DNA from: Rheum nobile
Lineage: Eukaryota; Streptophyta; Magnoliopsida; Caryophyllales; Polygonaceae
DNA length: 64,000 nucleotides
Direction of reading: 5' to 3'
Assembly (NCBI GenBank): GCA_027886185.1
Contig: WOAB01000606.1
Coordinates: 2,108,001-2,172,000, forward strand
A program made the translations under genes and the position numbers. The notes under the pieces are model-generated. The model saw nothing but the letters and a program-made list of their open reading frames with translations. It ran no database searches and was not told the origin of the DNA. The number at the start of each line of letters is the position of its first letter. Position 1 is the stretch's first letter. Of this stretch, positions 11,301 through 23,135 are shown one piece after another.

Positions 11301-12437
11301 AAATAAAAAGGTAAATTGAAAATTGAATTTTCTTTTTGTTTTGGAAAATAAAATCTGACATGGCACTGATTTTATGAATAAAATAAAATAAAATAGTTTA
11401 GCTTCAATTTCAAATTGAAATGTGAAAGTTGCTACAGAAACCCAACTACATTGCCGGCCGAGGTCTCTCTCCCAGCTCGAGGTGTCTTCATCTTCTCCGG
11501 CGGAATCCAACTTTGTTTTGTCCGACGGATTTCACCATTACCGACGGAAAGGTTTCTCTTCCAGGTATGATATCGATTCAAACTCCATAATCTCCAGCTT
11601 TGTTTTTAGCTTGAAACCCTTCTTCGCCGTTCGAGCTAGCTGAAACCCTTCTTCGGCGCGAAATTGCAGGTTTTCCACAGACGGAGCCCTTCATCGCCGC
11701 TTGAGCTCCTCTGATTAAGGCCCAAAATTATAGGTCTTCCACCGAAGACGCACGACAAAGTGCAGGTCTTCGATTCATCTTCCTCTTCTGTCTATCTCGT
11801 TCGAGCCTTGGAGGTATGTCTAATTTTTTAGGGTTCCAGCCATTCAACGCCGTTTTAGGGTTGCTCCGTTGCTATTCATTTGGTTTTTAGGGTTGATTTA
11901 TTGTTGTTCGTTTGAGCTGAAATGAAGTGAAGTTGAATGCAACGAATTATATAAACCTATGAAATCCGTGTTTGTAAAATGAGAATGTCAGATTAGTTTG
12001 TTTTTTTGTCACAATTGCAGGAATGACCATTGTTTGAAAATTTCATGTCAGCGTTGATGAAATATTTGTCACATCGTATAGTTTTATTGTTGAAATGATC
12101 AATTAGATTGTCAGTTTTGTAAAACATTGTTGTGTTTTGAAAGTTAAGGTTTTTCATTGCCTAACATTATAGCTCTTACTCTTGCAACTTCCCTGTCTTC
12201 TCGTGTGATCACTACATCTGAGTATGTTCAGTTTGGTGCTTAGAAAAAACTTAAATGTTGATATTTTTTGTTGTTTGTCTATCTCCACCAGTGCAGCTGA
12301 AGTGGTATAGTATTCCATATTGAAACGAAAGAAATTGAAATGGGTAAAAAGGTAAATTTTGGTTAGCTCATTGTGTGTAGTTTTCCATAATTCACATCCT
12401 TTCATGTAGTTTTTAAGTATATGTTCCTTATGTATTT
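11301..12437 (+). promoter_or_regulatory. Probable promoter and 5' UTR/intron region of the DUF1985/Ulp1 gene
   Basis: The first part is AT-rich. From about 11430 it becomes a CT/CCGG-rich leader-like sequence with possible donor sites (CCAG|GTATGA near 11560, GGAG|GTATGT near 11814). No long frame is seen. The coding exon at 20984 starts after an AG, so this stretch plus the LTR element at 12443 would lie in the 5' UTR and first intron. No transcript evidence is available. Confidence 0.3.
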
Positions 12438-12442
12438 ATTGA
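12438..12442 (+). repeat. Target duplication ATTGA, left copy
   Basis: ATTGA directly before the 5' LTR; the second copy is at 20954-20958. Confidence 0.85.
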
Positions 12443-12775
12443 TGTGATACCCCGTAATTCTGTAAGGATTATTCTGGGAATTTTTGGAATTTTCCCGAAC
12501 ACCCGTTTAGTACGTCGGATTTAATTCAGAAAGTCGGAGACATTCTGTAATGTGCTCTGTATCTATAATATTTTTCTCAGTGAAGAATTATACAGTTAAG
12601 GCCTGTTGGAAGTCTATACTCGTTCGTGTACGACTTTTATTATCGCGAGTTAAGATTATACCAAATCTCTACCCAATTGGTTATTGCCCAAGAGGTGCAA
12701 ATGGATTAACCATGGGTTAATACCCAAGGGCACAATTGGAAGGCTTTTTGGCTCCCAACAAGCCTCATCTTTGCC

Positions 12776-12783
12776 TATAAATA
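12776..12783 (+). promoter_or_regulatory. LTR TATA box
   Basis: TATAAATA followed by GAGGG. The same element is at 18338-18345 in the 3' LTR. Confidence 0.7.
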
Positions 12784-13039
12784 GAGGGCATGGGTGAAGC
12801 TAGAAAGGGTGTGAAAAACGCCATTACGCTGTCCATTTCTCGTCTCTCAAAAACGCTCCCAAAGAAAAACGCTCTCTCTCTCGGAAAGCTCTCGTGGATC
12901 GTTGGAGGCTCGTTTGGTGTCGTTCTCGGTGGCCAAAGGAGACTTGGAAGACCCTTAGAAGCCTAGAAGCCAAGCAAGGCGAAAGGCGAACCAAATCGAG
13001 CATCGCAGGTAAGATTTCTCGCCCGTTTTTAAGTTTCTG

Positions 13040-13305
13040 TTCAGCGACGGCGACCGCCGCCAGGAACGGCGACCGCCGCCAGGGAGACGGCGCCCGCCGC
13101 CAGGAACGGCGACCGCCGTGAAGATCCCAGCGCCCGCCGTGATGGGGACGACGACCGCCGTGAAGATCTTGGTGTCGCCGTGGTGTGTGGCCAGTCGCCG
13201 TGGAGGAAGCCGATGAGCGGCGCCCGCCGTGCTTGAGGCGGCACCCACCGTGATGGTGACGGCGCCCGCCGCATTTAAGGCGGCGGCCGCCGCAACTGTT
13301 TTGTT
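13040..13305 (+). repeat. Array of CGGCG-NN-CGCCG inverted repeats in the LTR leader
   Basis: About ten copies of CGGCGACCGCCG or CGGCGCCCGCCG and variants at irregular 18-40 bp spacing. Each has 5-bp arms around a 2-base centre. The same array is at 18606-18860 in the 3' LTR, and smaller clusters occur in the LTR at 5612-7986. Confidence 0.85.
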
Positions 13306-15401
13306 GGCCGACCGTGAAGGGTTGCTGCCCGGGAGTTGTTGCGTTGGCTTCCGAGACCTTCGATCGGGTCTCGTATCCTTCGATTCCTTTCGTCCTTTCG
13401 TATATTCGTACTTTTGTTTGTCGAATCTAACCTAGGGTTCCTTTTGGGTCGACTCGAAGGTGTTTATGCTAGTGGAGCTATACGCGTGTCGAGCCCGGAA
13501 TTCCGTCGTCGTTAGGCTTTGTTCAAACTCTGCGGATTCAGGCAAGTGGCGGTTCGCTCTTGCTCATCGTTCCATATTTACATTAATTATCAGTTGTTTA
13601 TCTGAGTAATTAATTTGGAATGATTATCTGTGTTTGTCTGGAAAAGGTTTTATAAACTGTTTTGAAAATCATATAATAGGTTGTATATCTGTTAGAACGA
13701 CGCTATTATCTGTGATCGCCTTTCAGGCATTTATGTGGATTAATAGGAAAACTAATCCAAGTAAGGATTAGCTGTTTCTATTATCTCTTTGTTTAAGTCA
13801 TTTGCCCGGATGGCTTTAATGTGAATAATTGATGTGTTAGACTGTTTAGTTAACACGAGTGTTCGTAGGAACGCTAATCCAAATAAGGATTAGTCGTTTC
13901 TTTATAATTTAATATTTGTGGGAACGCTAATTCAAGTAAGGATTTGTCGTTTCTTTAAATCATAATATTCCTCGGGGTTATTGCCGAATAATTTAAGGGT
14001 CATGACCTATGCTTCTTATCCACATGTAAGGATCTGAAGTGTTTTAAGCGCCTTGCTAGCGCTAGTGGATGAGCTTGATTGCAGTCCTGTGTTTTAAGCA
14101 CTTAGCTAGTGCATTGGGGTGGACGTAACTGTCACCCTGTAAAATAAACTATAAGCGCTGTGGCAGTGCAATCAGGGTGAACGTAAGGTCACCCGGTGTC
14201 TTAATAACTTCCGTGTTCTCGGAATATTCTTAAAAGCCTCAACACTGTGTGTGTGTTGTAATTTAATAAGATAAGTGCAGTTAAGCACATAATTAAACTG
14301 TAAGCGCTGTATAGTGCAATCAGGGTGAACGTAAGGTCATCCGGTGTAATAATAATCGCCGTTGTTACTCGGCATAATGATGTTAAGTCCCGCGTGTGTG
14401 TTGTGTGTGTTTTAATTTGGGTTGACGTAATTGTCACCTTGTGATTTAAGCCTTGTTGTCGCTCTTAATAACATTAACGTGTTTCAGTAATGTGTGTTTT
14501 GTAATTAAATAAGATATGTGCCCGAGTGCACATGATTAATAAACCTTGGGCGAGTAGTGCAGCTAAGTAATAGTACAGCTAGGAAAGCTCGTCTTGACTT
14601 TTGATCAGAGTACGTTCTCTTTCCAATCTGGATTCGCTGTATGCGATGAGGTTGGTCGTGAACCGAATTATCTCAGTCAACTTTTAAATCATTGTTGTTT
14701 GATTCTGTTAAATATTCCAGATTTGTCATATTTCCTTAAAGACTCAATCTCTTGGAGTCTCTTTTCGAGTAGATTTCTGTGAAGATTCAGTCTTCCAGAG
14801 TCTTCTCTCATGCATACCTCTTGTTGTTATTCCGTGAAAGTGCCGGGTTATGTATCGTCCCTTCGGTTATTATTCGAGGGACAATGATAGTAAACGGTTT
14901 CGATCACTCGAACCACTCTGCTTTTTACCCTTGCTAGTCTATTCAAGTAGACCAACCCACGAACATTGTTCTCCGTATGTGGGCTGGTGTCATCCGTTCG
15001 ATTCGGCACATCAGATGGAGTGTAGATGAGAAGACTAGAAGGACTATGGAGTCGACGGTGGTTTTTCTGACATTTTTAATCATTTCTTTAATCAGGTTGA
15101 GATCCTTGGGCAGGTGATCATTACTATCGCAACCCTTTTTGTAATATCTTTTAAAAGTCTTCCGCTGTACCTTGTTTAAGATTTCCGTTGTAATTTATTT
15201 AAACTCTGTGTTTGTCCTATTCGGGATTGGGATGTAATCCCGGGACTCATGTTTTATATGAATAAGGTTATCATTTTGTATCATTGTATTTAATGATTTG
15301 TATTTAAACGGTAAAGCCTTGGGTGATCTCGGTAAGGAACACTGGGGTCACTGGCGGTAATACCTTTCCAAAAGGGTTAAGTTTTGGGGGTGTTACAGTT
15401 G

Positions 15402-15415
15402 TGGTATCAGAGCCA
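15402..15415 (+). other. Primer-binding site (tRNA-iMet type)
   Basis: TGGTATCAGAGCC starts four bases after the 5' LTR end; it is complementary to the 3' end of plant initiator tRNA-Met. Confidence 0.85.
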
Positions 15416-15855
15416 AAGGTTGTTTTAAAACGGGTTTGGGATTTTTATAAATCATTTATCCGTTTTTGAAAATGCTTTAAGAAGGGCTCTGAATTTTTTT
15501 TCAAAGTGAAAAGAGTTTGAAAACACCGTTCATAGTCTTGTCTTCTATATGGTCTGATATAGTAAGCTTGCTTCTATATCTAGAAAGACTAATTCTTTCC
15601 CCGTTACCCCGTATGATATGGGTGCATTCTATTCTCTTCAGAGGAACCGGGAGAAGCCAAGGTGGTTTTGCTATACCCAATAAGGCTTGAATTCTCAGTT
15701 CTCTCATTTTGAGTTAAGGTTGTAGAACCTAGTAACTCGGTTTGAGTTCATCAATAGAAATTACCAAGTTGATCTATTCTAAGTTGTTTTTATTACAATA
15801 AGTATATCAGAAGATACTAATGTGATAAAATCCTTGGAATTTGATCGGTAAACAG

Positions 15856-17175
15856 ATGGTGAACACAAGGAACGTTATCCGTGCTGGTGCTGGGCCGAGT
15901 AATGACCCTAGACCAAATGCGAGGAATGCTGCAGACCCAACAGAAGAGCGTGAGGCTGCTTCTAACAATAACCAGGGAGGCAATGGCCAAGCTCAGGCCA
16001 ATGCTCCGATGTTGTTTGATGCTGCAACAGTGGAGGCAATTCGAGGAATTGTCATGCAGGCAATCACAGATGTTATGCGACCAGTTGCACCACAAGCACA
16101 AGGTGGTCCAATTCCTCAAGCTACTCCTGAAGTCGAGGAGTCAGTGGAGCAAGTACCTCAGATCAATGTTGTCAGAAACAGAGGAACTTATGGGCAAGCA
16201 TTAAAAGCCGTGAGTTCAATGAGGCCTGACAGCTATGACGGTACTGGAGAACTGGTCAGGGTGACCTATTGGTTCTCGCATATGGAGCGTTTGCTCCGGA
16301 ACATTAATTGCACTGAGGCTGGAAAAGTGCACATCGCCTCTCTTCAACTCAAGGATGTGGCTAGCGAATTGTGGGAGAGCACCGGTCTGGCAGATCATCC
16401 CGAGCTGAATTGGAGCATGTTTAAAACCAAGATGACCGATCGTTTCTTTTCCCGATCTATGAGGGAGGAGAAGCATAAGGAATTTCTGTACCCGCAGACT
16501 GATGGGTTAAAGGTGACTGAGCTCGCAGCTAAGTTCAATCACTTGATGTAGTACGCTGGACCTGAGGTGTCAACCGAGGAGCAAAAGATCTGGTACTTCC
16601 ATGGATGGATGAATCCAGAGATCAAGCCTCTAATGATACGTCATGGCTGTACTATGTTAGAGCAATATGTGGATACAGCCTACAAGACGGAAGTCACATT
16701 GGAGGAGTCTGCCCTTAAGAGGGAGAAGCAAGTTAAGGGAAAGGGTGGGCAATAGGATCGCTAGGTTGGTTCATTCAAACGACCGGCATCGCCTACCAAG
16801 TTTGAAAGGTCTGGTCGTGCTAAGACCGAGACAACTCAGTCTGACTCTGCCAGAGGCTCAGGTTGGAGCAGCAGAGCAATTCAGTGCCACAATTGTGGTG
16901 AAGAAGGGCATAAAAGTTTTGTTTGCCAAAAGGACAAGAGGATGTGTCATAATTGTGGAAGGGAAGACCACATAAAAACATACTGCAGACTGAAGGGTCA
17001 GAGACCAATGCAGTCTTATCAGGCGTCAAATGTTGGAGGTGGACAGAACCCAAGGCCAGTGGTATCCACTCCTGATCAGTCTATGGCACGTAATAAAGGC
17101 AAAGCGCCTATGGGGTCTTCAGGCCAAGGGCAACGACTCTTTGTAATGAGTCAAGCCAACGGAGAAGAACCCTGA
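15856..17175 (+). pseudogene. gag: Tekay-type Gag with two zinc knuckles, broken by TAG codons
   Basis: ATG at 15856 matches the start at 856 in the other copy (MVN-TRN, then the DAA-VEAIRGIVMQAI block). The Retrotrans_gag region runs about 16200-16720. Two CCHC knuckles (CHNCGEEGHKSFVC and CHNCGREDHIKTYC) lie at 16885-16990. All parts are in one frame from 15856 to 17175, interrupted by TAG at 16549-16551, 16753-16755 and 16762-16764. The first stands where the relative has CAG (Gln), so these fit C-to-T decay. Gag would package the element RNA. The frame ends at 17173-17175, before any protease. Confidence 0.8.
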
Positions 17176-17990
17176 TCCATTAAGTTGTATTCGTGTTAAG
17201 ACTTTCTTTAAGATTAAGGAGTAACGACGTGTGTCGGTAATCTCCGTGGTATTAAGATTTGCCTGATCGACTTTTGTCAATTAATGTAATGTTTGAATGT
17301 TAATGAAGTGTTTCCGTGTTTTGGAAAATTTCTGAATGTGTTATCATTGCGAATTAGTTATTCATACGAAACCTCGTAAGTGTCGAGAACAGCTTATGCC
17401 AAGTAAGGATAATGACTGTCGGACTTATGGTGGTGAAGTTTTGTGGACAACTTAGATGTTCGTTCCCTTGTGGTTAATCCCAGGGTCGACTCTATTGTTT
17501 AAATCTAAATCCACTCCTAAGATTCTTCTTCATACATAGAGTATGTCATCTATAAGATCGGATGCAGCTCTTTGAGGAAGATTAAGTGGTGAAGCGGTCA
17601 TGTTGAGAGGAAAGGTTGCAGTTAAGGATATGTTGATGATCCCGATGTATTAAAGATTCAGTAAGGAGAATTGTCTACGCATCTAAGGAGTACTGTGGTA
17701 AGCGTTATCTCATACGCTGAGTTCTTCCGAGATTTCTTAAGGAAAGGGAATGAACTTGTAGAGTTTTGTTCGGAGAGATCAGGAGCTATCTCTCATGCGT
17801 GAGTTTGTGCCATGAGCATTAAGGCGGATGAATCATTTTCAGAATGATATCCTAAGGAATTAAGAATAATATCTCGTGTGATCCATTTCAAAGATGAAGT
17901 GATTAAGGATGTTGGATCCAGGTGGTAAGATTGGTGTTGAGATAGTATCCTCATTGGCTTAATGCAAGTTTCGGGGTCGAAACTTATTTT
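17176..17990 (+). other. Non-coding filler of the gag-only element
   Basis: No protease, RT or integrase motif in any frame. The last 40 bp (GGGGTCGAAACTT and the purine tract) again match the 3' end of the Tekay element at 5580-5611, so pol has been replaced or has decayed beyond recognition between shared ends. Confidence 0.6.
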
Positions 17991-18003
17991 AAGGGGGAGG
18001 TGA
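17991..18003 (+). other. Polypurine tract of the gag-only element
   Basis: AAGGGGGAGGTGA directly before the 3' LTR. Confidence 0.8.
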
Positions 18004-20953
18004 TGTGATACCCCGTAATTCTGTAAGGATTATTCTGGGAATTTTTTGGAATTTTCCCGAACACCCGTTTAGTACGTCGGATTTAATTCAGAAAGTCGGA
18101 GACATTCTGTAATGTGCTCTGTATCTATAATATTTTTCTCAGTGAATAATTATACAGTTAAGGCCTGTTGGAAGTCTATACTCGTTCGTGTACGACTTTT
18201 GTTATCGCGAGTTAAGATTATACCAAATCTCTACCCAATTGGTTATTGCCCAAGAGGTGCAAATGGATTAACCATGGGTTAATACCCAAGGGCACAATTG
18301 GAAGGCTTTTTGGCTCCCAACAAGCCTCATCTTTGCCTATAAATAGAGGGCGTGGGTGAAGCTAGAAAGGGTGTGAAAAACGCCATTACGCTGTCCATTT
18401 CTCGTCTCTGAAAAACGCTCCCAAAGAAAAACGCTCTCTCTCTCGGAAAGCTCTCCTGGATCGTTGGAGGCTCGTTTGGTGTCGTTCTCGGTGGCCAAAG
18501 GAGACTTGGAAGGCCCTTAGAAGCCTAGAAGCCAAGCAAGGCGAAAGGCGAACCAAATCGAGCGTCGCGGGTAAGATTTCTCGCCCGTTTTTAAGTTTCT
18601 GTTCAGGAACGGCGACCGCCGCCAGGGAGACGGCGACCGCTGCCAGGGAGACGATGCCCGCCGCCAGGAACGACGACCGCCGTGAAGATCCCGGCTCCCG
18701 CCGTGATGGGGACGGCGACCGCCGTGAAGATCTTGGTGTCGTCGTGGTGTATGGCCAGCCGCCGTGGAGGAAGCCGATGAGCGGCGCCCGCCGTGCTTGA
18801 GGCGGCGCCCGCCGTGATGGTGACGGCGCCCGCCGCATTTAAGGCGGCGCCCGCCGCAATTGTTTGGTGGCCGGCCGTGAAGGGTTGCTGCCCGGGAGTT
18901 GTTGCGTTGGCTTCCGAGACCTTCGATCGGGTCTCGTATCCTTCGATTCCTTTCGTCCTTTCGTATATTCGTACTTTTGTTTGTCGAATCTAACCTAGGG
19001 TTCCTTTTGGGTCGACTCGAAGGTGTTTATGCTAGTGGAGCTATACGCGTGTCGAGCCCGGAATTCCGTCGTCGTTAGGCTTCGTTCAAACTCTGCGGAT
19101 TCAGGCAAGTGGCGGTTCGCTCTTGCTCATCGTTCCATATTTACATTAATTATCAGTTGTTTATCTGAGTAATTAATTTGGAATGATTATCTGTGTTTGT
19201 CTGGAAAAGGTTTTATAAACTGTTTTGAAAATCATATAATAGGTTGTATATCTGTTAGAACGACGCTATTATCTGTGATCGCCTTTCGGGCATTTATGTG
19301 GATTAATAGGAAAACTAATCCAAGTAAGGATTAGCTGTTTCTATTATCTCTTTGTTTAAGTCATTTGCCTGGATGGCTTTAATGTGAATAATTGATGTGT
19401 TAGACTGTTTAGTTAACACGAGTGTTCGTAGGAACACTAATCCAAGTAAGGATTAGTCGTTTCTTTATAATTTAATATTCGTGGGAACGCTAATCCAAGT
19501 AAGGATTTGTCGTTTCTTTAAATCATAATATTCCTCGGGGTTATTGCCGAATAATTTAAGGGTCATGACCTATGCTTCTTATCCACATGTAAGGATCTGA
19601 AGTGTTTTAAGCGCCTTGCTAGCGCTAGTGGATGAGCTTGATTGCAGTCCTGTGTTTTAAGCACTTAGCTAGTGCATTGGGATGGACGTAACTGTCACCC
19701 TGTAAAATAAACTATAAGCGATGTGGCAGTGCAATCAGGGTGAACGTAAGGTCACCCGGTGTCTTAATAACTTCCGTGTTCTCGGAATATTCTTAAAAGC
19801 CTCAACACTGTGTGTGTGTGTTGTAATTTAATAAGATAAGTGCAGTTAAGCACATAATTAAACTGTAAGCGCTGTATAGTGCAATCAGGGTGAACGTAAG
19901 GTCATCCGGTGTAATAATAATCGCCGTTGTTACTCGGCATAATGATGTTAAGTCCCGCGTGTGTGTTTTAATTTGGGTTGACGTAATTGTCACCCTGTGA
20001 TTTAAGCCTTGTTGTCGCTCTTAATAACATTAACGTGTTTCAGTAATGTGTGTTTTGTAATTAAATAAGATATGTGCCCGAGTGCACATGATTAATAAAC
20101 CTTGGGCGAGTAGTGCAGCTAAGTAATAGTGCAGCTAGGAAAGCTCGTCTTGACTTTTGATCAGAGTACGTTCTCTTTCCAATATGGATTCGCTGTATGC
20201 GATGAGGTTGGTCGTGAATCGAATTATCTCAGTCAACTTTTAAATCATTTTTGTTTGATTCTGTTAAACATTCCAGATTTGTCATATTTCCTTAAAGACT
20301 CAATCTCTTGGAGTCTCTTTTCGAGTAGATTTCTGTGAAGATTCAGTCTTCCAAAGTCTTCTCTCATGCATACCTCTTGTTGTTATTCCGTGAAAGTGCC
20401 GGGTTATGTATCGTCCCTTCGGTTATTATTCGAGGGACAATGATAGTAAACGGTTTCGATCACTCGAACCACTCTGCTTTTTACCCTTGCTAGTCTATTC
20501 AAGTAGACTAACCCACGAACATTGTTCTCCGCATGTGGGCTGGTGTCATCCGTTCGATTCGGCACATCAGATGGAGTGTAGATGAGAAGACTAGAAGGAC
20601 TATGGAGTCGACGGTGGTTTTTCCGACGTTTTTAATCATTTCTTTAATCAGGTTGAGATCCTTGGGCAGGTGATCATTACTATCGCAACCCTTTTTGTAA
20701 TATCTTTTAAAAGTCTTCCGCTGTACCTTGTTTAAGATTTCCGTTGTAATTTATTTAAACTCTGTGTTTGTCCTATTCGGGATTGGGATGTAATCCCGGG
20801 ACTCGTGTTTTATATGAATAAGGTTATCATTTTGTATCATTGTATTTAATGATTTGTATTTAAACGGTAAAGCCTTGGGTGATCTCGATAAGGAACACTG
20901 GGGTCACTAGCGGTAATACCTTTCCAAAAGGGTTAAGTTTTGGGGGTGTTATA
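18004..20953 (+). repeat. 3' LTR of the gag-only element
   Basis: Begins TGTGATACCCC, ends TGTTATA, with one change from TGTTACA in the 5' LTR. Very similar to 12443-15397 over the whole length, including the TATA box and the GC array, with scattered substitutions and short indels such as a shorter TG run near 19810. Confidence 0.85.
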
Positions 20954-20958
20954 ATTGA
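20954..20958 (+). repeat. Target duplication ATTGA, right copy
   Basis: Identical to 12438-12442. Confidence 0.85.
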
Positions 20959-22706
20959 CCTCGTATAATTTTGTATTTTTTAGGGTCATTTATTGAGATT
21001 TGAAGGGAAAAAATTCATCGGCAGAGTCAACCAAAACTGTCGGCATGAATTGCTGAAAATTATTGAGAAATGCCTCTCCCCTATGGACTGGCAGAGGATA
21101 ACAGATGGTCCATTTGGACCTACTGTGAAGATGGTTCATCGACAAACCTTTTCATGCCAGCTTGTACATTGCGTTTTATTTCGTCAAGTAGAAACGAGGA
21201 AGTTGTGGGAGACGTGGTATGACATGCAAGGACAGCTGTTGCATTTTTTAATGAAGGAATTTGCACTTGTGACGGGGTTATGCTGTCGCAGAATGAATGA
21301 TAATGAGCTGAACCCGGATAAAAATGCCGTGAAAGAGTTATTTGATGTACAAAATTTGACGTTGGGTGAGCTAGAGTCATTATTTATGCGTACACAGCCT
21401 GATAGCCCTTTGAAACATAAGATGGAATTATTGATTATATTAGATGGCGTCATTCTTGGGGTTGAGAAAAAGGTTCGCATAAGCACGGGTCATGTCAAAT
21501 TATTGACTGATATCGATCGATTCACGAAATTCCCGTGGGGCAAGGTTAGCTACATTGAAACTCACAAGGGATTGAGTTCAACGGTGAAAAATAGATTGCA
21601 AACGGTTGAAACAAGCAGAGACTCAAGTGCAAGGTTGGGTTACAAACTCAAGGGGTTGCCAATGGCCTTTCAGGTAATATGACAGGATGTAATGTATATT
21701 GTTTTGAAGTTGGTATTGTAGTTACAATATATTGATGGTTACTTACAAGATATAAGTATCATACTAACAAGATAAACTGCGATTCAGGTTTGGCTATTTG
21801 AAGCTGTTAAACCAATTGCTTCAGCGTTTGCACATTTGGTGGATAAGGAGGCCTACCCATGCGGTCTATGATGGTCATCAGATTCACAACCTGATGCGAC
21901 GGCTGTGGATTCTTTTTGGGGAAGGCCACATCCCGTTTTATTCCAAATGTGGTGTTAATAGAGGAGGAAGCTGAGGTGGAGGTCTTAAAAGAATGCAAAT
22001 TTGATGGGGAAGTGAAGGACACTTACTTTGACAAGGCAGTTGAGAAATTCGAGCTAAGTAATAAGAGGTCTATCAATGGTAGAAGAAAATAAAAGAGTGA
22101 TTCAGACCCTGCCCCTGCTGCGAAGTCCTCAGGCCTGGATGCAAGACAAATGATGTGCGTTATGAAAGAGCTTCATGAGCGTATGATTAATTTGGAAAAC
22201 CAAGTGGACTCAGGATTTAGTGCTATGAATAAAACCTCGGGCATAATGGAACATATGATCAAGAAGAGTGCATTCAACAACTCAGGTTCAACAAATGATG
22301 AAAAAGAGGACATTGAACATGAGGAAGGGGGGGTAAGATAACTGTCAACAATCGTTATTAAGTTTTATTTCGTGGAAGCTTAAGCATTTTTTCTTGTCGG
22401 AATGTAGAATAGTAATGTCATATCAATAAGTTAAAATGTCACTGTTTTCAACCTGAGATTGACAGTTACTTATATTTATTGTAAGTTAAAGCCTGTTTTT
22501 TGACAAACATTATAACAGGAATGTCATAGTTAATTAATAGAAAGTCAATATTTATAAGTTGGATGGATGCATAAAGCTCTGTTTTTGACAAACATTATAG
22601 AATGACGCACTTACTTATTATTCTTGTGAGTTAAATGTAATTTGTTATTTATTGAAGCAGAATGTTGTACATGGTCGTGATGAGGATGTCGAAATGGATA
22701 GAATGG

Positions 22707-22719
22707 GGGGGGGGGGGGG
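22707..22719 (+). repeat. Poly-G run
   Basis: About 13 Gs inside the Ulp1-like gene; the count may be a sequencing artefact and breaks the local frame. Confidence 0.6.
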
Positions 22720-22799
22720 TCTGATTGAAATCCCCTACAGAATGACGATGATGAAGGTGCCATTAAAGTTGACAATGGCAATTTAGGATATATGGTTGT

Positions 22800-23135
22800 T
22801 TATCGAAAGCAAAAGGATGATGAAGATGGTGCAGTTCAGAGTGATGATGTTGAGGGTGCAGTACAAGATGAGGGGAAATATGGAGAAACGATGACAAAAG
22901 AACAAAAAGATAAGAAAGAAGGAAACGTATTTGCAAGAAAGACTCGTTCAAAAAATAAGAAGGGTGATGAAGATGGTGCAGTACAGGATGAGGATAAATA
23001 TGGAGAAACGATGACAAAAGAAGAAAAAGATAAGAAAGAAGGAAAAGTATTTATAAGGAAGACTCGTTTAAAAAAGAAGAAGGGTGATGAAGATGGTGCA
23101 GTTCAGAATGAGGGGAGAAATAAAAAAGGGAGGAC
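22800..23135 (+). repeat. Tandem repeat of about 120 bp in the Ulp1-like gene
   Basis: Two full units and a partial third encode a GDEDGAVQDE-KYGETMTKE-KDKKEG-type repeat of about 40 residues, rich in Glu and Lys. It is likely a disordered linker between DUF1985 and the protease. Confidence 0.75.

Larger units (their letters stand above)
12443..15397 (+). repeat. 5' LTR of the gag-only element
   Basis: Begins TGTGATACCCC, ends TGTTACA. A TATA box (TATAAATA at 12776-12783) puts the transcript start near 12810. The GC-rich inverted-repeat array at 13040-13305 then falls in the RNA leader. The frames at 12894, 13041 and 13229 are products of this array and have no domain. Confidence 0.85.
12443..20953 (+). 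mobile_element. Gag-only (TR-GAG-like) Tekay derivative with about 3-kb LTRs
   Basis: Two LTRs (2,955 and 2,950 bp) flank only 2.6 kb of internal DNA, inside a perfect 5-bp duplication ATTGA. A primer site TGGTATCAGAGCC, matching initiator-tRNA-Met use, follows the 5' LTR, and a purine tract precedes the 3' LTR. Inside there is one gag-zinc knuckle frame and then about 830 bp with no protease, RT or integrase. The LTRs differ at few positions, so insertion was recent relative to the decay of its gag. Such gag-bearing elements with terminal repeats are known as TR-GAGs and must borrow polymerase. The autonomous partner could be the family seen at 1-7986, since the leader, gag and LTR ends match. 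It inserted between the leader and coding exon of the DUF1985/Ulp1 gene. Confidence 0.85.

Noticed and set aside
11074..11510. Minus-strand ORFs around the left MULE end
   Set aside because: They cross the putative TIR, are low-complexity and have no motif.
18386..18838. Arg/Ala-rich minus-strand ORF
   Set aside because: It is a reading of the CGGCGACCGCCG array; the matching ORF in the other LTR is broken up.
22763..23017. His/Leu-rich minus-strand ORF
   Set aside because: It is the complement of the acidic repeat exon of the Ulp1-like gene.
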